DNA from: Candidatus Stackebrandtia excrementipullorum
GTDB taxonomy: Bacteria; Actinomycetota; Actinomycetes; Mycobacteriales; Micromonosporaceae
DNA length: 52,797 nucleotides
NCBI GenBank assembly: GCA_019113825.1
Contig: DXGR01000061.1
Span: 1 to 52,797, forward strand
Direction of reading: 5' to 3'
Positions 17,085 through 26,407 of this stretch are shown one piece after another; position 1 is the first letter of the stretch; each line of letters starts with the position of its first letter. A model generated the notes under the pieces. It was not told where the DNA came from. It saw only the letters and a program-made list of their open reading frames with translations, and did no database searches. The translations under genes were made by a program, and so were the position numbers.

Positions 17085-18476
17085 TCATGAATTGGTCATA
17101 CGACGTACGTCCAGTGCGTCGGCCAGTTGTTGTTCGGTGAGGTTGCCGTTGTCGAGGTGACCGCGTTCGACGACGACCTCGCGTATTGAGCGGCGTTGTG
17201 CAAGTGCCTGTTTGGCGACGGCGGCGGCCTCCTCGTATCCGATGTAACGGTTGAGGGGTGTGACGATGGACGGTGACCCTTCGGCGTATTCGCGGCAGCG
17301 GTCGACATCGGCTTCCAGTCCTGCGATGCATTTCTCGGCGAACACGGTCGACACGTTCGCCAGGAGCCGAATCGACTCGAGCAGGTTGCGGGCCATGACC
17401 GGCAGCATGACGTTGAGTTCGAAGTCGCCGCCGCCTCCGGCGTGGGCGACTGCGGTGTCGTTGCCCATCACCTGAGCGCAGACCATACGGACGGCCTCGC
17501 ACACGACGGGGTTCACCTTGCCGGGCATGATGGACGAGCCCGGCTGAAGGTCGGGAAGGCGAAGCTCCGACAGCCCGGCACGGGGCCCCGAACCCATCCA
17601 CCGGACATCGTTCGCAATTTTGGACAGTCCTATGGCGATGGTTCGTAGTTGGCCGGATAGCTCCACCAGGCCGTCACGGGAACCTTGCGCCTCGAAATGA
17701 TCGCGGGCCTCGGTCAGCGGAAGACCTGTCCGCTCCGCCAGTCGCGCGACCACGGCCGACGCGAAGCCGTCGGGGGTGTTGATGCCGGTACCCACGGCCG
17801 TACCGCCCAGCGGGATTTCGGCGACACGCGGCAGCACGGCGTGCAAACGTTCCAAGCCGTAACGAATCTGGGCGCTGTAGCCGCGGAACTCCTGGCCCAA
17901 CGTGACCGGAGTCGCGTCCATAAGGTGCGTGCGGCCGGACTTGACGACGTCGGTGAACTCCCCCGCCTTGACCGACAACGCCGACGCCAACTCCTCCAGA
18001 GCCGGAGCCAACATCGACAGAACCGCATCGGTGGCCGCCACGTGGATCGATGAGGGAAACACGTCGTTGGAGGACTGGGACGCGTTGACGTGATCGTTGG
18101 GGTGAACGGTCGTGCCGTCCGCCCCAGCGAGCGTCGCAATGACCTCGTTGGCGTTCATGTTCGACGACGTCCCGGAGCCGGTTTGGAAAACGTCGACCGG
18201 GAAGTGCTCGTCGTAAGTCCCCACGGCGACCTCGTCGGCGGCGGCCACGATCGCCCGGCTCACATCGTCGTCGAGAACGCCCAACGAGGCGTTCACCTCG
18301 GCCGCGGCCGCCTTGATCTGGGCCAGAGCCTTGATGTGACCGCGTTCCAGCATCACTCCGGAGATCGGGAAGTTCTCCACGGCACGTTGTGTCTGAGCGC
18401 GCCACGCGGCCCATGCCGGGACGTGAACCTCTCCCATCGTGTCGTGTTCGATCCGTACGTCACCGGCTTCGGTCAT
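17085..18476 (-). CDS. fumC: Class II fumarate hydratase
   Basis: FumC interconverts fumarate and L-malate in the TCA cycle, as a cytoplasmic homotetramer without an iron-sulfur cluster. The 463-residue length is typical. The superfamily signature [11 protein letters not shown] lies at 313-323 and includes the catalytic serine and the substrate-binding Lys320. Other active-site blocks are SGTSSNMN (101-108), [13 protein letters not shown] (131-143) and [18 protein letters not shown] with His184. The C-terminal [10 protein letters not shown] region also fits fumarase rather than aspartase. Start ATG 18476 follows GGGAGAAG. It is divergent from prfC with 164 bp between the starts. Confidence 0.95.
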   Translation of the reverse strand: MTEAGDVRIEHDTMGEVHVPAWAAWRAQTQRAVENFPISGVMLERGHIKALAQIKAAAAEVNASLGVLDDDVSRAIVAAADEVAVGTYDEHFPVDVFQTGSGTSSNMNANEVIATLAGADGTTVHPNDHVNASQSSNDVFPSSIHVAATDAVLSMLAPALEELASALSVKAGEFTDVVKSGRTHLMDATPVTLGQEFRGYSAQIRYGLERLHAVLPRVAEIPLGGTAVGTGINTPDGFASAVVARLAERTGLPLTEARDHFEAQGSRDGLVELSGQLRTIAIGLSKIANDVRWMGSGPRAGLSELRLPDLQPGSSIMPGKVNPVVCEAVRMVCAQVMGNDTAVAHAGGGGDFELNVMLPVMARNLLESIRLLANVSTVFAEKCIAGLEADVDRCREYAEGSPSIVTPLNRYIGYEEAAAVAKQALAQRRSIREVVVERGHLDNGNLTEQQLADALDVRRMTNS

Positions 18477-18640
18477 CCCGCTTCTCCCATCGAGTCGACG
18501 CAGAAATCGAGGCTATCGCGTTCGATGTCCCGTTCGGGGGCGGTGATGAGGAAACCGCCGTCGAGTACGGGCCCACTGATCGCACCCTTGGGGAACATGT
18601 CCTAGTGTCGTGCGGTGGTAAGCGAGCCGGAAGGGGCCAC

Positions 18641-20233
18641 ATGTCGGGCAACGCTGTGATGACCGAGGCGGGCAAGCGACGTACGTTCGCCGTGATTTCA
18701 CATCCCGACGCGGGTAAGTCGACCATCACCGAGGCCTTGGCGTTGCACGCCTCGGTCATCGGTGAGGCCGGTGCCGTGCACGGCAAGGGTGGCCGTAAAG
18801 GGGTGGTCAGCGACTGGATGTCCATCGAACAGCAACGTGGTATCTCGATCACCTCGGCGGTGCTCCAGTTCGCCTATCGCGACTGTGTGGTCAATCTGCT
18901 GGACACGCCGGGCCACGCCGACTTCTCGGAGGACACCTATCGGGTGTTGACCGCCGTCGACTGCGCCGTCATGTTGTTGGACGCCGCGAAAGGCCTGGAA
19001 CCACAGACGTTGAAACTGTTCGAGGTGTGTCGACACCGACGCATCCCGGTAGTGACGTTCATCAACAAGTGGGACCGGCCGGGCATGGCCGCCCTCGAAC
19101 TTCTCGACGAGATCGAAACCCGTATCGGTATTCGACCGACACCGGTGACGTGGCCCGTGGGTGAGGCGGGACAATTTCACGGCGTCCTCGATCTGCAGGC
19201 CGGGAACATGGTTCACTTCGAGCGCACGCCCGGCGGATCGCGCGCCGCCATGGAGGAGATCGTCTCCGCCGCCGACGCCCGGGCCCGCTACGGTGACGAC
19301 TACGTCAACGCGACAGAAGAGGCCGAACTGTTGGCCGCCTCCGATCAGTCGCACGACCAGAAACTGTTCACCGAGGCGGTCACCACGCCGGTCCTTTTCG
19401 GTGCCGCAGTCGCCAACTTCGGTGTGCGGCAACTCCTGGACGTCCTGATCGATCTGGGCCCCAAGCCGGCACCACAGGTGGACGTCGACGGTTCCGCCCG
19501 TGACATCGACGCGCCTTTCTCCGGGTTCGTCTTCAAGATTCAGGCGAACATGAACCCGGCGCACCGTGACCAGGTGGCGTTCCTGCGAGTGTGCTCGGGC
19601 CGTTTCGAACGGGGAATGGTCGTCACCCACGGAGCTACCGGGCGACCGTTCACCACCAAGTACGCGCAGTCGATGTTCGGGTCCTCTCGAGACACCATCG
19701 ATCAGGCGTTTCCCGGTGACGTCATCGGTCTCGTCAACGCGACCAATCTGTCGATAGGCGATTCGCTTTACAGCGATCGCAAGGTCGTTTACCCACAGCT
19801 TCCGTCTTATGCGCCCGAGCATTTCGCGACGATCCGCACAGACGACACCTCCAAGGCCAAGCGATTCCGCAAGGGTATTGCGCAGTTGGACGCCGAAGGC
19901 GTCGTGCAGGTCCTGTACTCCGATCTGCGCGGCGAACAGTCCCCGGTGCTGGCAGCGGTGGGGCCCATGCAGTTCGACGTCGCGGCGCACCGTCTGCGTG
20001 CCGAGTTCTCGGTTCCGGTCACCATCGACAATCTGCCGTTCCAACTCGCACGCCGGACTGACGCCGACGGCGCCGTGAAGCTGCGGGGCGCGCCGGGGGT
20101 GGAAGTGTTCACCCGTGCCCGCGACAACGCGATCCTGGCGGCGTTTCCCAACCGTTGGCGACTGCAAACCATCGTCAACGACTACTCCGGTGTCATGCTG
20201 GAACCGCTGCTGGCCGACACGGACCGTTCCTAG
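18641..20233 (+). CDS. prfC: Peptide chain release factor 3 (RF3)
   Basis: RF3 is a translational GTPase that recycles RF1 and RF2 from the ribosome after termination. The 530-residue product matches the usual 525-530. G1 is SHPDAGKST (20-28), with VSDWMSIEQQRGISITSAV giving the switch I / G2 threonine, DTPGHADFSEDTYR as G3, and NKWDRPG as G4. In place of plain EF-G-like domains, the C-terminal region has the RF3 pattern (DGAVKLRGAPGVEVFTRARD, NDYSGVMLEPL). The open frame extends to 18389 but overlaps the fumC start region. ATG 18641 follows GGAAGGGG at 18629-18636 and begins just before the G domain. Transcribed away from fumC. Confidence 0.95.
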   Translation: MSGNAVMTEAGKRRTFAVISHPDAGKSTITEALALHASVIGEAGAVHGKGGRKGVVSDWMSIEQQRGISITSAVLQFAYRDCVVNLLDTPGHADFSEDTYRVLTAVDCAVMLLDAAKGLEPQTLKLFEVCRHRRIPVVTFINKWDRPGMAALELLDEIETRIGIRPTPVTWPVGEAGQFHGVLDLQAGNMVHFERTPGGSRAAMEEIVSAADARARYGDDYVNATEEAELLAASDQSHDQKLFTEAVTTPVLFGAAVANFGVRQLLDVLIDLGPKPAPQVDVDGSARDIDAPFSGFVFKIQANMNPAHRDQVAFLRVCSGRFERGMVVTHGATGRPFTTKYAQSMFGSSRDTIDQAFPGDVIGLVNATNLSIGDSLYSDRKVVYPQLPSYAPEHFATIRTDDTSKAKRFRKGIAQLDAEGVVQVLYSDLRGEQSPVLAAVGPMQFDVAAHRLRAEFSVPVTIDNLPFQLARRTDADGAVKLRGAPGVEVFTRARDNAILAAFPNRWRLQTIVNDYSGVMLEPLLADTDRS

Positions 20234-20353
20234 ACCGCCCGGTAACCTGTCTGTCGTGTTCGGCTCACTCGAGCCGGTCCGCATCGCTCGACGTTTCGCG
20301 ACGTTCATCACCCTGTAGTCCGCGTGTCGACAAGTCGCAAGGGGAGAGACACC

Positions 20354-20941
20354 TTGGCCGCTGACAGCCCGCGATATGAGTTTCCCGACCCGCCGCCGCC
20401 GATGACGCCGGTGCCCGCCGTCAAATGTTTCGACATGAGGGGCGCACGTGTGATCGTGGGTGGTGCCGGTATGGGCTGGCGACGTGATCTTCGTGCCGAC
20501 GACCCGTTGATGCGCGGCGGCCGTCTACTGGTTCCGGTTCTGTCTGAAGGGGACTATTACCGGTCGGAGGACGATGGAACCGAGGCGATGGCGGCGTTGC
20601 ACCCGGTCGAGTCGGTGTGGGTGGAGACGCCCGACGAGACCGCAGAACGCCGCACCGCCCCTTTTCACCTGTTCGAGAGACTTGTGGACATCGAGGTGCC
20701 TCCCGTTCGCCTCCCGGCGCCCGCCAGCGATGTTCACGGTTTGACGGGTCGTCGAGTGTGGCACTGGCGCGGTGAAAAATTCGCCTCGGATCTACGGTGC
20801 GTAAGCGAGGCGTTTGAAAACTCTCATGGAGACATTGCCGTTCTTATTGCACCCGAACGAGAATGGTACCGTTGGTCTCGCACCGGCAAAGCCCCCACAG
20901 TGGAGGAGGCTTTGATCCACCTTACCTGGTTGGAAACCTGA
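20354..20941 (+). CDS. Hypothetical protein
   Basis: This 195-residue protein is not recognised. It has Pro-rich N-terminal residues (FPDPPPPMTPVPAV), then alternating strands with ARVIVGGAGMGWRRDL, GRLLVPVLSEGDYYRSEDDG, and a tryptophan-rich C-terminus (RRVWHWRGEKF, EREWYRWSRTGK, LIHLTWLET). No signal peptide, membrane segment or catalytic motif is visible. The TTG at 20354 is chosen because a GGGGAG at 20341-20346 sits 7 bases upstream; an in-frame GTG at 20324 has no such site. It follows prfC by 120 bp on the same strand. Confidence 0.65.
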   Translation: MAADSPRYEFPDPPPPMTPVPAVKCFDMRGARVIVGGAGMGWRRDLRADDPLMRGGRLLVPVLSEGDYYRSEDDGTEAMAALHPVESVWVETPDETAERRTAPFHLFERLVDIEVPPVRLPAPASDVHGLTGRRVWHWRGEKFASDLRCVSEAFENSHGDIAVLIAPEREWYRWSRTGKAPTVEEALIHLTWLET

Positions 20942-21028
20942 TATTGCCGGTCAAGCCAATCGTTTTGCCCACCGTGGTTGCGAACCGTGGTCGCATCCGT
21001 ACGCTGAAACCGGTACACTTGATTTCCT

Positions 21029-21439
21029 ATGCAATCGGCTCCCCTCGCTCAGCTTCGTGATCTTTGCTTGGCGCTACCGGAAACCACCGAGGCCGGTAGC
21101 GGCGAAGATCCGACTTTTAGTGTCAAGGGCCAAACGTTCGCAGCCGGCCACCGTGTCGGCGACCGTCCATCGGTGTGGTTCAAGGCCACCACCGGAACCA
21201 AGCAGCGGCTCCTCAAATCCTCCCCCTCGCGGTACTTTCAACCGCGCTACGTCGGGAAGCACGGCTGGATGGGCGCCTGGCTGGACGAGGACTGCGACTG
21301 GACGCAGCTGGCCGATCTGCTGCGCGACTCGTACCGTACGACCGCGCCGCGCCCGCTGACCGACCTGCTCACCGCGTCACTCACGAATCCGATTCCGAGC
21401 CATCGAAGCCGGGACCGGGTGTCCAGCGTGAAGGGCTGA
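21029..21439 (+). CDS. MmcQ/YjbR-family protein
   Basis: At 136 residues, this fits the YjbR (DUF419) family, small single-domain proteins with a CyaY-like fold often called DNA-binding, though biochemical evidence is thin. Landmarks are LALPETTEAGSGEDPTFSVK at about 14-33, PSVWFKATTGTKQRLL, the conserved YVGKHGWMGAWLD (about 74-86), and DWTQLADLLRDSYRTTAPR. No Shine-Dalgarno is seen before ATG 21029, but TACACT at 21014-21019 could be a -10 element for a leaderless transcript. The stop is 23 bp from the end of convergent folE. Confidence 0.82.
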   Translation: MQSAPLAQLRDLCLALPETTEAGSGEDPTFSVKGQTFAAGHRVGDRPSVWFKATTGTKQRLLKSSPSRYFQPRYVGKHGWMGAWLDEDCDWTQLADLLRDSYRTTAPRPLTDLLTASLTNPIPSHRSRDRVSSVKG

Positions 21440-21462
21440 CCTCCCCACGGGACACCACGCGG

Positions 21463-22128
21463 TCATCGGCTGCGGATCAGACTCATCGCCTCGGCTCGCG
21501 ACTTCGCGTTCTCCCGCAACATCCCTCGCACCGCCGACGTCAACGTCTTCGCACCGGGCTTACGGATACCACGCATCGACATACACAGGTGCTCGCATTC
21601 GATGACGACCATGGCTCCACGCGGTTCCAAGGTCGTCATCAACTGATCGGCGATCTGAGACGTCAATCGTTCCTGCACCTGCGGTCGACGGGCGTAGACC
21701 TCCACCAGACGAGCCAGTTTGGACAAGCCGGTGATACGGCCGTGATGACCGGGGATGTAACCGACGTGGGCCACCCCCACGAACGGTAGGAGGTGATGTT
21801 CACAGAAGCTGGCGATCTCGATGTCCCGGACCACGACCATCTCCTCGTGGTCCTCACTGAACGTCGTGGTCAACACGGCCGCCGGGTCCACCCGAAGGCC
21901 CGCGAAAAGCTCGGCGTAGGCGCGGGCGACCCGCCCCGGAGTCCGCAACAGACCCTCGCGGTCGGGGTCCTCCCCCACGGCGATAAGAATTTCACGTACC
22001 GCCGCCTCGATACGGTCGAGGTCGACGCTCTTCCCCACAGGGTGTCCGCCAAGCCGACCGTTGATGATCCGGGCAGCCTCGTAATCCAATTCCAGGTCGA
22101 CGTCAACGTCACTGTCAGGTTCGCTCAC
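21463..22128 (-). CDS. folE: GTP cyclohydrolase I
   Basis: FolE turns GTP into 7,8-dihydroneopterin triphosphate, the entry step of folate synthesis. The 221-222 residue protein has the type I pattern: zinc ligands Cys109 and His112 in [10 protein letters not shown] and Cys182 in [17 protein letters not shown], with the substrate-binding [19 protein letters not shown] and [13 protein letters not shown]. The N-terminal 30 residues are acidic and variable. Start is GTG 22128. It is downstream of ftsH on the same strand with a strong hairpin (22194-22232) between, so it may be expressed partly on its own. The ftsH-folE linkage is common in actinobacteria. Confidence 0.95.
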   Translation of the reverse strand: MSEPDSDVDVDLELDYEAARIINGRLGGHPVGKSVDLDRIEAAVREILIAVGEDPDREGLLRTPGRVARAYAELFAGLRVDPAAVLTTTFSEDHEEMVVVRDIEIASFCEHHLLPFVGVAHVGYIPGHHGRITGLSKLARLVEVYARRPQVQERLTSQIADQLMTTLEPRGAMVVIECEHLCMSMRGIRKPGAKTLTSAVRGMLRENAKSRAEAMSLIRSR

Positions 22129-22193
22129 GCCCTTAAGACTAAAGGTCCCCTTCGCCCCAAAGCCCTGATGCGATTTAGATCACCCACACAGCG

Positions 22194-22232
22194 CGATGGG
22201 CCGCGCCCGGTTGTACCGGACACGGCCCATCG
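22194..22232 (-). terminator. Hairpin terminator after ftsH
   Basis: Arms CGATGGGCCG (22194-22203) and CGGCCCATCG (22223-22232) pair perfectly, and inner CCGG blocks (22207-22210 and 22216-22219) can pair above them around a TTGTA loop. It lies 12 bases beyond the ftsH stop, before folE. No T-run follows. Confidence 0.6.
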
Positions 22233-22244
22233 GCGTGATTCGTC

Positions 22245-24233
22245 TTACGTCAGCGGAGAAGCGGGCTCCGCGGTACTGTCCGAACCGTCCGAATCCACGG
22301 TGCCGTTGGGCACGTCCACCGGCGGGCGGTTCGACGGGCGACGCTTACCCGAACCGTTGAACGGCGACATCGGGGGACGCTTCACCACGTCCTTGGCGAT
22401 GCGCTCCAAGTCGTCCTGGGTCAGGGTCTCCTTGTCCAACAGCTCAACGACCATCTGGTCCAGCACGTCGCGGTACTGGTCCAGGATCTCGTAAGCCTCG
22501 TCGTGCGCCAATTCGATCAGGTTGCGGATCTCCTCGTCGATGGTCGCGGCGACGTCATCGGAGTAGTCACGCTGGTGGCCCATGTCACGGCCGAGGAACG
22601 GTTCGGAACTGGCACTGCCATACTTGACCGCACCGAGTTTGGAACTCATACCGTATTCGGTGACCATGGCGCGGGCCAGCTGAGTCGCCTTGTTGATGTC
22701 GTCGGAAGCCCCGGTGCCCGGGTCGTGATAGACGAGCTCCTCCGCGGCACGGCCGCCCAGGGCATACGCAAGCGTGTCGATCATCTCGGCACGCGTCTGG
22801 GAATACTTGTCCTCCGTAGGCAACACCAGGGTGTGCCCGAGGGAGCGTCCACGCGGCAGGATCGTCAGCTTGTGGACCGGCGCCGAATGAGGCAAAGCCA
22901 ATGCCACCAGGGCGTGACCGCCCTCGTGGTAGGCGGTCATCTTCTTTTCCTTGTCGCTCATCAAACGCGACTTGCGCTCCGGCCCGGCGATAACTCGGTC
23001 GATCGACTCCTCGAGGGACTCGTTGGTGATCGCCTTACCGTCACTGCGGGCGGTCAACAGCGCCGCTTCGTTGATCACGTTGGCCAGGTCGGCACCCGAG
23101 AATCCGGGAGTACGACGCGCGATCGTCTCAAGGTCCACGTTCGGGGCAAAAGGCTTGCCACGGGCGTGAACCTGCAGGATCGCCTTACGGCCGTCCTTGT
23201 CCGGTGCGTCAACGGGGATCTGACGGTCGAAGCGGCCCGGACGCAGCAACGCCGGGTCCAGAATGTCGGGGCGGTTGGTCGCTGCGATCAGGATCACGCC
23301 GCCCTTGTTGTCGAACCCGTCCATCTCGACCAGCAGTTGGTTCAGCGTCTGCTCACGCTCGTCGTGGCCTCCGCCCAGGCCCGCTCCACGGTGACGACCG
23401 ACGGCGTCGATCTCATCGACGAACACGATCGCCGGAGCGTTCTCCTTTGCCTGCGTAAACAGGTCACGGACACGGCTGGCACCGACACCGACGAACATTT
23501 CCACGAAGTCGGAACCGCTGATCGAGTAGAACGGCACACCGGCCTCACCCGCGACAGCTCGCGCCAACAGAGTCTTACCGGTTCCGGGCGGGCCGAACAG
23601 CAACACGCCCTTGGGGATCTTGGCGCCGAGTGCCTGGTACTTCGCCGGGTTCTGCAGGAAGTCCTTGATCTCCTGCAGCTCCTCGATCGCCTCACCGGCA
23701 CCGGCGACGTCCTCAAAGGTCGTCTTGGGGGTGTCCTTGGTGATCTGCTTGGCCTTCGACTTGCCGAAGTTCATGACACGCGACCCACCGCCCTGCATCT
23801 GCGACATGAACAGCAGCAGCAGGATCACGATGATCGCGATCGGCAGGAGGTTGATCAGGAAGGCGACCAGCAGGTTTTCCTGGGTGACCTCGGTGTTGTA
23901 GTCGTCCGTGTTTTCGCGGATCGCCGTCCAGACCTCTTCGGTGGCCTCGGCGGGGATAAAGGCCTGGATCTTGTCGGTTGCTTCACCGTCGTCGGTGATT
24001 TGGCCTTCGGCGTTGACCTTGATCGGTTCGGCCAGGTCGAGTTCGACTATCTGCTCTTTGTTCTTGAGCAGGGCCGTTTCGACGTTGCCGTCGGCGATCT
24101 GCTCGTCGGACACCACGGTATCGACTTCGACATAGTCACTACCACCGGTCAGCAGGCTGCCCGCGATGACGGCGCCGAGAATGATGAGGATGATCCAGAC
24201 CAGCGGCCTGCGGAACAAACCTTTACGCTCCAT
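22245..24233 (-). CDS. ftsH: ATP-dependent zinc metalloprotease FtsH
   Basis: FtsH is a membrane-anchored AAA+ hexamer that degrades damaged membrane and regulatory proteins. The 662-residue product has TM1 at about 11-29, an extracytoplasmic domain, and TM2 at about 121-145. The AAA module shows GPPGTGKT (214-221), pore motif FVGVGA (247-252), Walker B IVFVDEID (269-276) and the second region of homology [19 protein letters not shown] (319-337). The M41 zinc site is HEGGH (436-440), the actinobacterial version of HEAGH, with the third ligand later in the [10 protein letters not shown] region. The C-terminal tail is disordered and proline-rich. ATG 24233 directly precedes the first membrane helix. 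An in-frame extension to 24347 lacks support. Possible -10 and operator at 24366-24384. Confidence 0.96.
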   Translation of the reverse strand: MERKGLFRRPLVWIILIILGAVIAGSLLTGGSDYVEVDTVVSDEQIADGNVETALLKNKEQIVELDLAEPIKVNAEGQITDDGEATDKIQAFIPAEATEEVWTAIRENTDDYNTEVTQENLLVAFLINLLPIAIIVILLLLFMSQMQGGGSRVMNFGKSKAKQITKDTPKTTFEDVAGAGEAIEELQEIKDFLQNPAKYQALGAKIPKGVLLFGPPGTGKTLLARAVAGEAGVPFYSISGSDFVEMFVGVGASRVRDLFTQAKENAPAIVFVDEIDAVGRHRGAGLGGGHDEREQTLNQLLVEMDGFDNKGGVILIAATNRPDILDPALLRPGRFDRQIPVDAPDKDGRKAILQVHARGKPFAPNVDLETIARRTPGFSGADLANVINEAALLTARSDGKAITNESLEESIDRVIAGPERKSRLMSDKEKKMTAYHEGGHALVALALPHSAPVHKLTILPRGRSLGHTLVLPTEDKYSQTRAEMIDTLAYALGGRAAEELVYHDPGTGASDDINKATQLARAMVTEYGMSSKLGAVKYGSASSEPFLGRDMGHQRDYSDDVAATIDEEIRNLIELAHDEAYEILDQYRDVLDQMVVELLDKETLTQDDLERIAKDVVKRPPMSPFNGSGKRRPSNRPPVDVPNGTVDSDGSDSTAEPASPLT

Positions 24234-24365
24234 ACTGTTGCGGGCGGCCAGCGCCCGACCCCTCCTGCACTCGACGTGGTGTGGTCGTTTTAACGCGCGA
24301 CCTAGGGCGACCGCACGACCTTGCGTTGATGGTCTTCGAAGGTACACCGTACCGACAGCCTAACC

Positions 24366-24384
24366 ATTATAGTGGTGGCCACCA
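24366..24384 (-). promoter_or_regulatory. Candidate ftsH promoter -10 element with adjacent palindrome
   Basis: Read on the minus strand, positions 24371-24366 are TATAAT, a perfect sigma-70-type -10 hexamer, about 130 bases before the ftsH start. Immediately upstream is the 12-bp perfect palindrome TGGTGGCCACCA (24373-24384), just where a -35/-10 spacer would be. No good -35 hexamer is visible. A second small inverted repeat, GGTAC-ACC-GTACC, lies at 24341-24353. This looks like an operator over the promoter, but it is only inferred. Confidence 0.45.
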
Positions 24385-24483
24385 TTCTCAGCGGAATCTC
24401 AGCATTATGCCCTGCCCCTGTGCCGGTCCACTACGTCCGGGGTCGCCTCACGACGGCCAGGTTGGGCTGGCACTCTGTGGGGC

Positions 24484-25062
24484 ATGACGCCATCCGCTGA
24501 GCAGAACGCCCCGTGGTACGACGCCGATATCGAACGGGTCATCCTCTCTTCTGACCAGATCGCCGAGAAAACCGCCGAGTTGGCCAAACAGATCGACGCC
24601 GATTACGCCGGCACCGACGGCCTGCTGCTCGTGGGCCTGTTCAAGGGTGCGGTGATGTTCATGGCGGACCTCGCCCGAGCGTTGACGCTTCCCCTCGAGA
24701 TGGAGTTCATGGACCTGTCCTCCTACGGGTCGAAGGCGACCTCCTCCGGCGTGGTGCGTGTGCTCAAGGATCTCGACACCGACATCAAGGACCGTCACGT
24801 GCTGGTCGTGGAGGACATCGTGGATTCCGGCCTCACGCTCAGCTGGTTGCTGAAATACCTGCCAAGCCGTCACCCCGCATCGGTGGAGGTGGTGTCGATG
24901 GTGCGTAAGCCCAAGGCGCTGGAGTCCAACGTTCCGGTGAAGTACGTCGGTTTCGACGTACCCGACGAGTTCGTCGTCGGCTACGGCATGGACTTCGCCG
25001 AACGCTACCGCGAGCTGCCGTTCGTAGGAGTGCTGAAACCGCGGGTGTACGAGAACGCGTGA
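24484..25062 (+). CDS. hpt: Hypoxanthine (hypoxanthine-guanine) phosphoribosyltransferase
   Basis: Hpt salvages hypoxanthine and guanine with PRPP to make IMP and GMP. The 192-residue protein is type I: FMDLSSYGS near 77-85, the PRPP-binding loop VLVVEDIVDSGLTLSW (about 102-117), VSMVRKPKAL with the purine-site lysine, and YVGFDVPDEFVVGYGMDFAERYR with the terminal aromatic and acidic residues. ATG 24484 follows a GTGGGG. In many actinobacteria hpt lies between tilS and ftsH on the same strand; here it is on the opposite strand to both. A strong hairpin follows at 25072-25109. Confidence 0.95.
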   Translation: MTPSAEQNAPWYDADIERVILSSDQIAEKTAELAKQIDADYAGTDGLLLVGLFKGAVMFMADLARALTLPLEMEFMDLSSYGSKATSSGVVRVLKDLDTDIKDRHVLVVEDIVDSGLTLSWLLKYLPSRHPASVEVVSMVRKPKALESNVPVKYVGFDVPDEFVVGYGMDFAERYRELPFVGVLKPRVYENA

Positions 25063-25071
25063 CCGGTACCA

Positions 25072-25109
25072 CGGCGCGTGGTCGGCAAGGAGTCGCCGAC
25101 CACGCGCCG
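25072..25109. terminator. Bidirectional hairpin between hpt and the DHFR-like gene
   Basis: Perfect 15-bp stem: CGGCGCGTGGTCGGC (25072-25086) pairs with GCCGACCACGCGCCG (25095-25109) around an 8-base loop. It lies between convergent genes, 10 bases after the hpt stop and 6 bases from the DHFR-like stop, so it can end both transcripts. No T-run. Confidence 0.75.
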
Positions 25110-25114
25110 CACCG

Positions 25115-25699
25115 TCATGAACCGGTTGTCCGGTCGTAGTACATGACCGTGTTGCCTCCGTCGAAGGTCTTGACGTCGGTGAGGTCGAAACGGGTGGGCC
25201 GGAATGTGGACCCGAAGGCGGGGACGCCGGCACCGGCCACCACCGGGTATTTCTTGATCACCAGTCGATCGATCTCGTCGACCAGCGTTCCGGCGAGGAT
25301 TCCGCCACCGGCAAGGTAGATGTCGGCGGCCGAGTCTTCCCGCTTGAGTTCGCGGACCTTGGCCACCGGATCGGTCGTCACCGTTTCCACGGCGGGGTCG
25401 AGCTGTTCCATCGTCCGGGAGAACACGTATTGCCGCAGGTGTCGATACGGGTTTGTGACGCCTTCTTTACGGGCCGGGCCCTCGTATGTACGGCGGCCCA
25501 TGAGGACGGTGTCGAAGCACCTGTTGGGTGCTTCCTCGATCCCGACGGCCGAGCGGAGATGACTCGGAACAGTGTCGGGGAACTCGGTGATCATCCATTC
25601 CATGTATTCCGGTGAGGTCGGATAGAAGTCGACCTCGTCGTTTGGCCCGGCGATGAATCCGTCGATCGACAGAGCGACGTAGTAGACAAGGTTTCGCAT
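25115..25699 (-). CDS. Dihydrofolate-reductase-like (RibD C-terminal domain) protein
   Basis: The 194-residue protein has the DHFR/RibD_C fold found in many actinobacterial paralogues: a first strand NLVYYVALSIDGFIAGPNDE with the Asp-Gly of the NADPH site, TVLMGRRTYEG with the conserved MGRxTYE, a helix around QYVFSRTM, IYLAGGGILAGTLVDEIDRL as the glycine-rich cofactor loop, and the final strand TVMYYDR. These proteins reduce pterin-like or pyrimidine substrates in some cases, but most are uncharacterised; it is not a full-length FolA. ATG 25699 is preceded by a GGAGG. It is divergent from the TetR gene at 25790 with an 90-bp gap, so the TetR protein probably controls it. Confidence 0.82.
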   Translation of the reverse strand: MRNLVYYVALSIDGFIAGPNDEVDFYPTSPEYMEWMITEFPDTVPSHLRSAVGIEEAPNRCFDTVLMGRRTYEGPARKEGVTNPYRHLRQYVFSRTMEQLDPAVETVTTDPVAKVRELKREDSAADIYLAGGGILAGTLVDEIDRLVIKKYPVVAGAGVPAFGSTFRPTRFDLTDVKTFDGGNTVMYYDRTTGS

Positions 25700-25722
25700 A
25701 TACGGGCCTCCGTGATTGAATC

Positions 25723-25755
25723 AAGCACTACAGGCATAGTACTTCAGTCATAGTG
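25723..25755. promoter_or_regulatory. Candidate operator between the DHFR-like gene and its divergent TetR
   Basis: AAGCACTA (25723-25730) and TAGTACTT (25737-25744) form an imperfect inverted repeat with one mismatch. The core CACTA (25726-25730) is also mirrored by TAGTG (25751-25755), and CATAGT occurs twice, at 25735-25740 and 25749-25754. The 90-bp region lies between divergent genes, where a TetR dimer would be expected to bind. Confidence 0.45.
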
Positions 25756-25789
25756 GTTCGCCACATTGTTTTGGAAGGGCGCGATTATC

Positions 25790-26407
25790 GTGGTCAAGAA
25801 CCCGCAACGCCGCACGAAACTGCTTGACGCCGCCATCGACGTCCTCGCCGACCACGGTGCACGCGGCCTCACCTTCCGCGCCGTCGACAACCGGGCAGAG
25901 GTCCCCACCGGCACCGCGTCCAACTACTTCACCAACCGCGACGATCTTCTACGGCAAGCCGCCGAATACGTCTTCGTGAGGCTGACCACCGAACCCGACG
26001 GCGGCCACACCGTCACCGAAACCGGGCCCGGCAACGAAAACGCCCTCATGCGCGAGATGGTCCGCCTCGCCGAAGCCGATCGCAACGGCTACCTCGCCAT
26101 GTACGAACTACGCCTGGAAGCCGGTCGCCGCCCCGAACTGCGCCACGCGTTCACCCGGCAGTTTCGTCGCAACCTCGACCGCATCGGCGACACATACGAG
26201 AAGGGCGGGCACCCCGGCGGTCGTGCAACCGCCGTCCTGCTCTATCTGGCCATGAGTGGTCTGGTGTTGGAACATCTGACCCTTCCCGACGTCCTGAACG
26301 TCGACGACCGGCTCATCACCACGCTCGTGAACGCCATTGTCCCGCAAAGAGGGACAGTCACCGGGTTGACATCGCCGCCAGACGATCGTCACGCCGAGCC
26401 ACACTGA
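25790..26407 (+). CDS. TetR/AcrR-family transcriptional regulator
   Basis: The protein is 205 residues with an N-terminal TetR HTH at about 8-55: TKLLDAAIDVLADHGARGLT, FRAVDNRAEVPTGTASNYF and the following TNRDDLLRQAAEYVF. The helical C-terminal domain includes NGYLAMYELRLEAGRRPELR, as in the BetI/AcrR-like group, but the ligand is unknown. GTG 25790 is preferred since a GGAAGGG lies about 11 bases upstream; a TTG at 25766 in frame has none. It is divergent from the DHFR-like gene and probably represses it. Its last 50 bases overlap the 3' end of convergent tilS (26358-26407), which is unusual. Confidence 0.88.
   Translation: MVKNPQRRTKLLDAAIDVLADHGARGLTFRAVDNRAEVPTGTASNYFTNRDDLLRQAAEYVFVRLTTEPDGGHTVTETGPGNENALMREMVRLAEADRNGYLAMYELRLEAGRRPELRHAFTRQFRRNLDRIGDTYEKGGHPGGRATAVLLYLAMSGLVLEHLTLPDVLNVDDRLITTLVNAIVPQRGTVTGLTSPPDDRHAEPH

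Noticed and set aside
18698-20311. A 537-codon frame opposite prfC
   Set aside because: Shadow of prfC with no start signal or domain.
22503-24293. A 596-codon frame opposite ftsH
   Set aside because: Composition and codon use follow from the opposite strand of ftsH; no recognisable protein.
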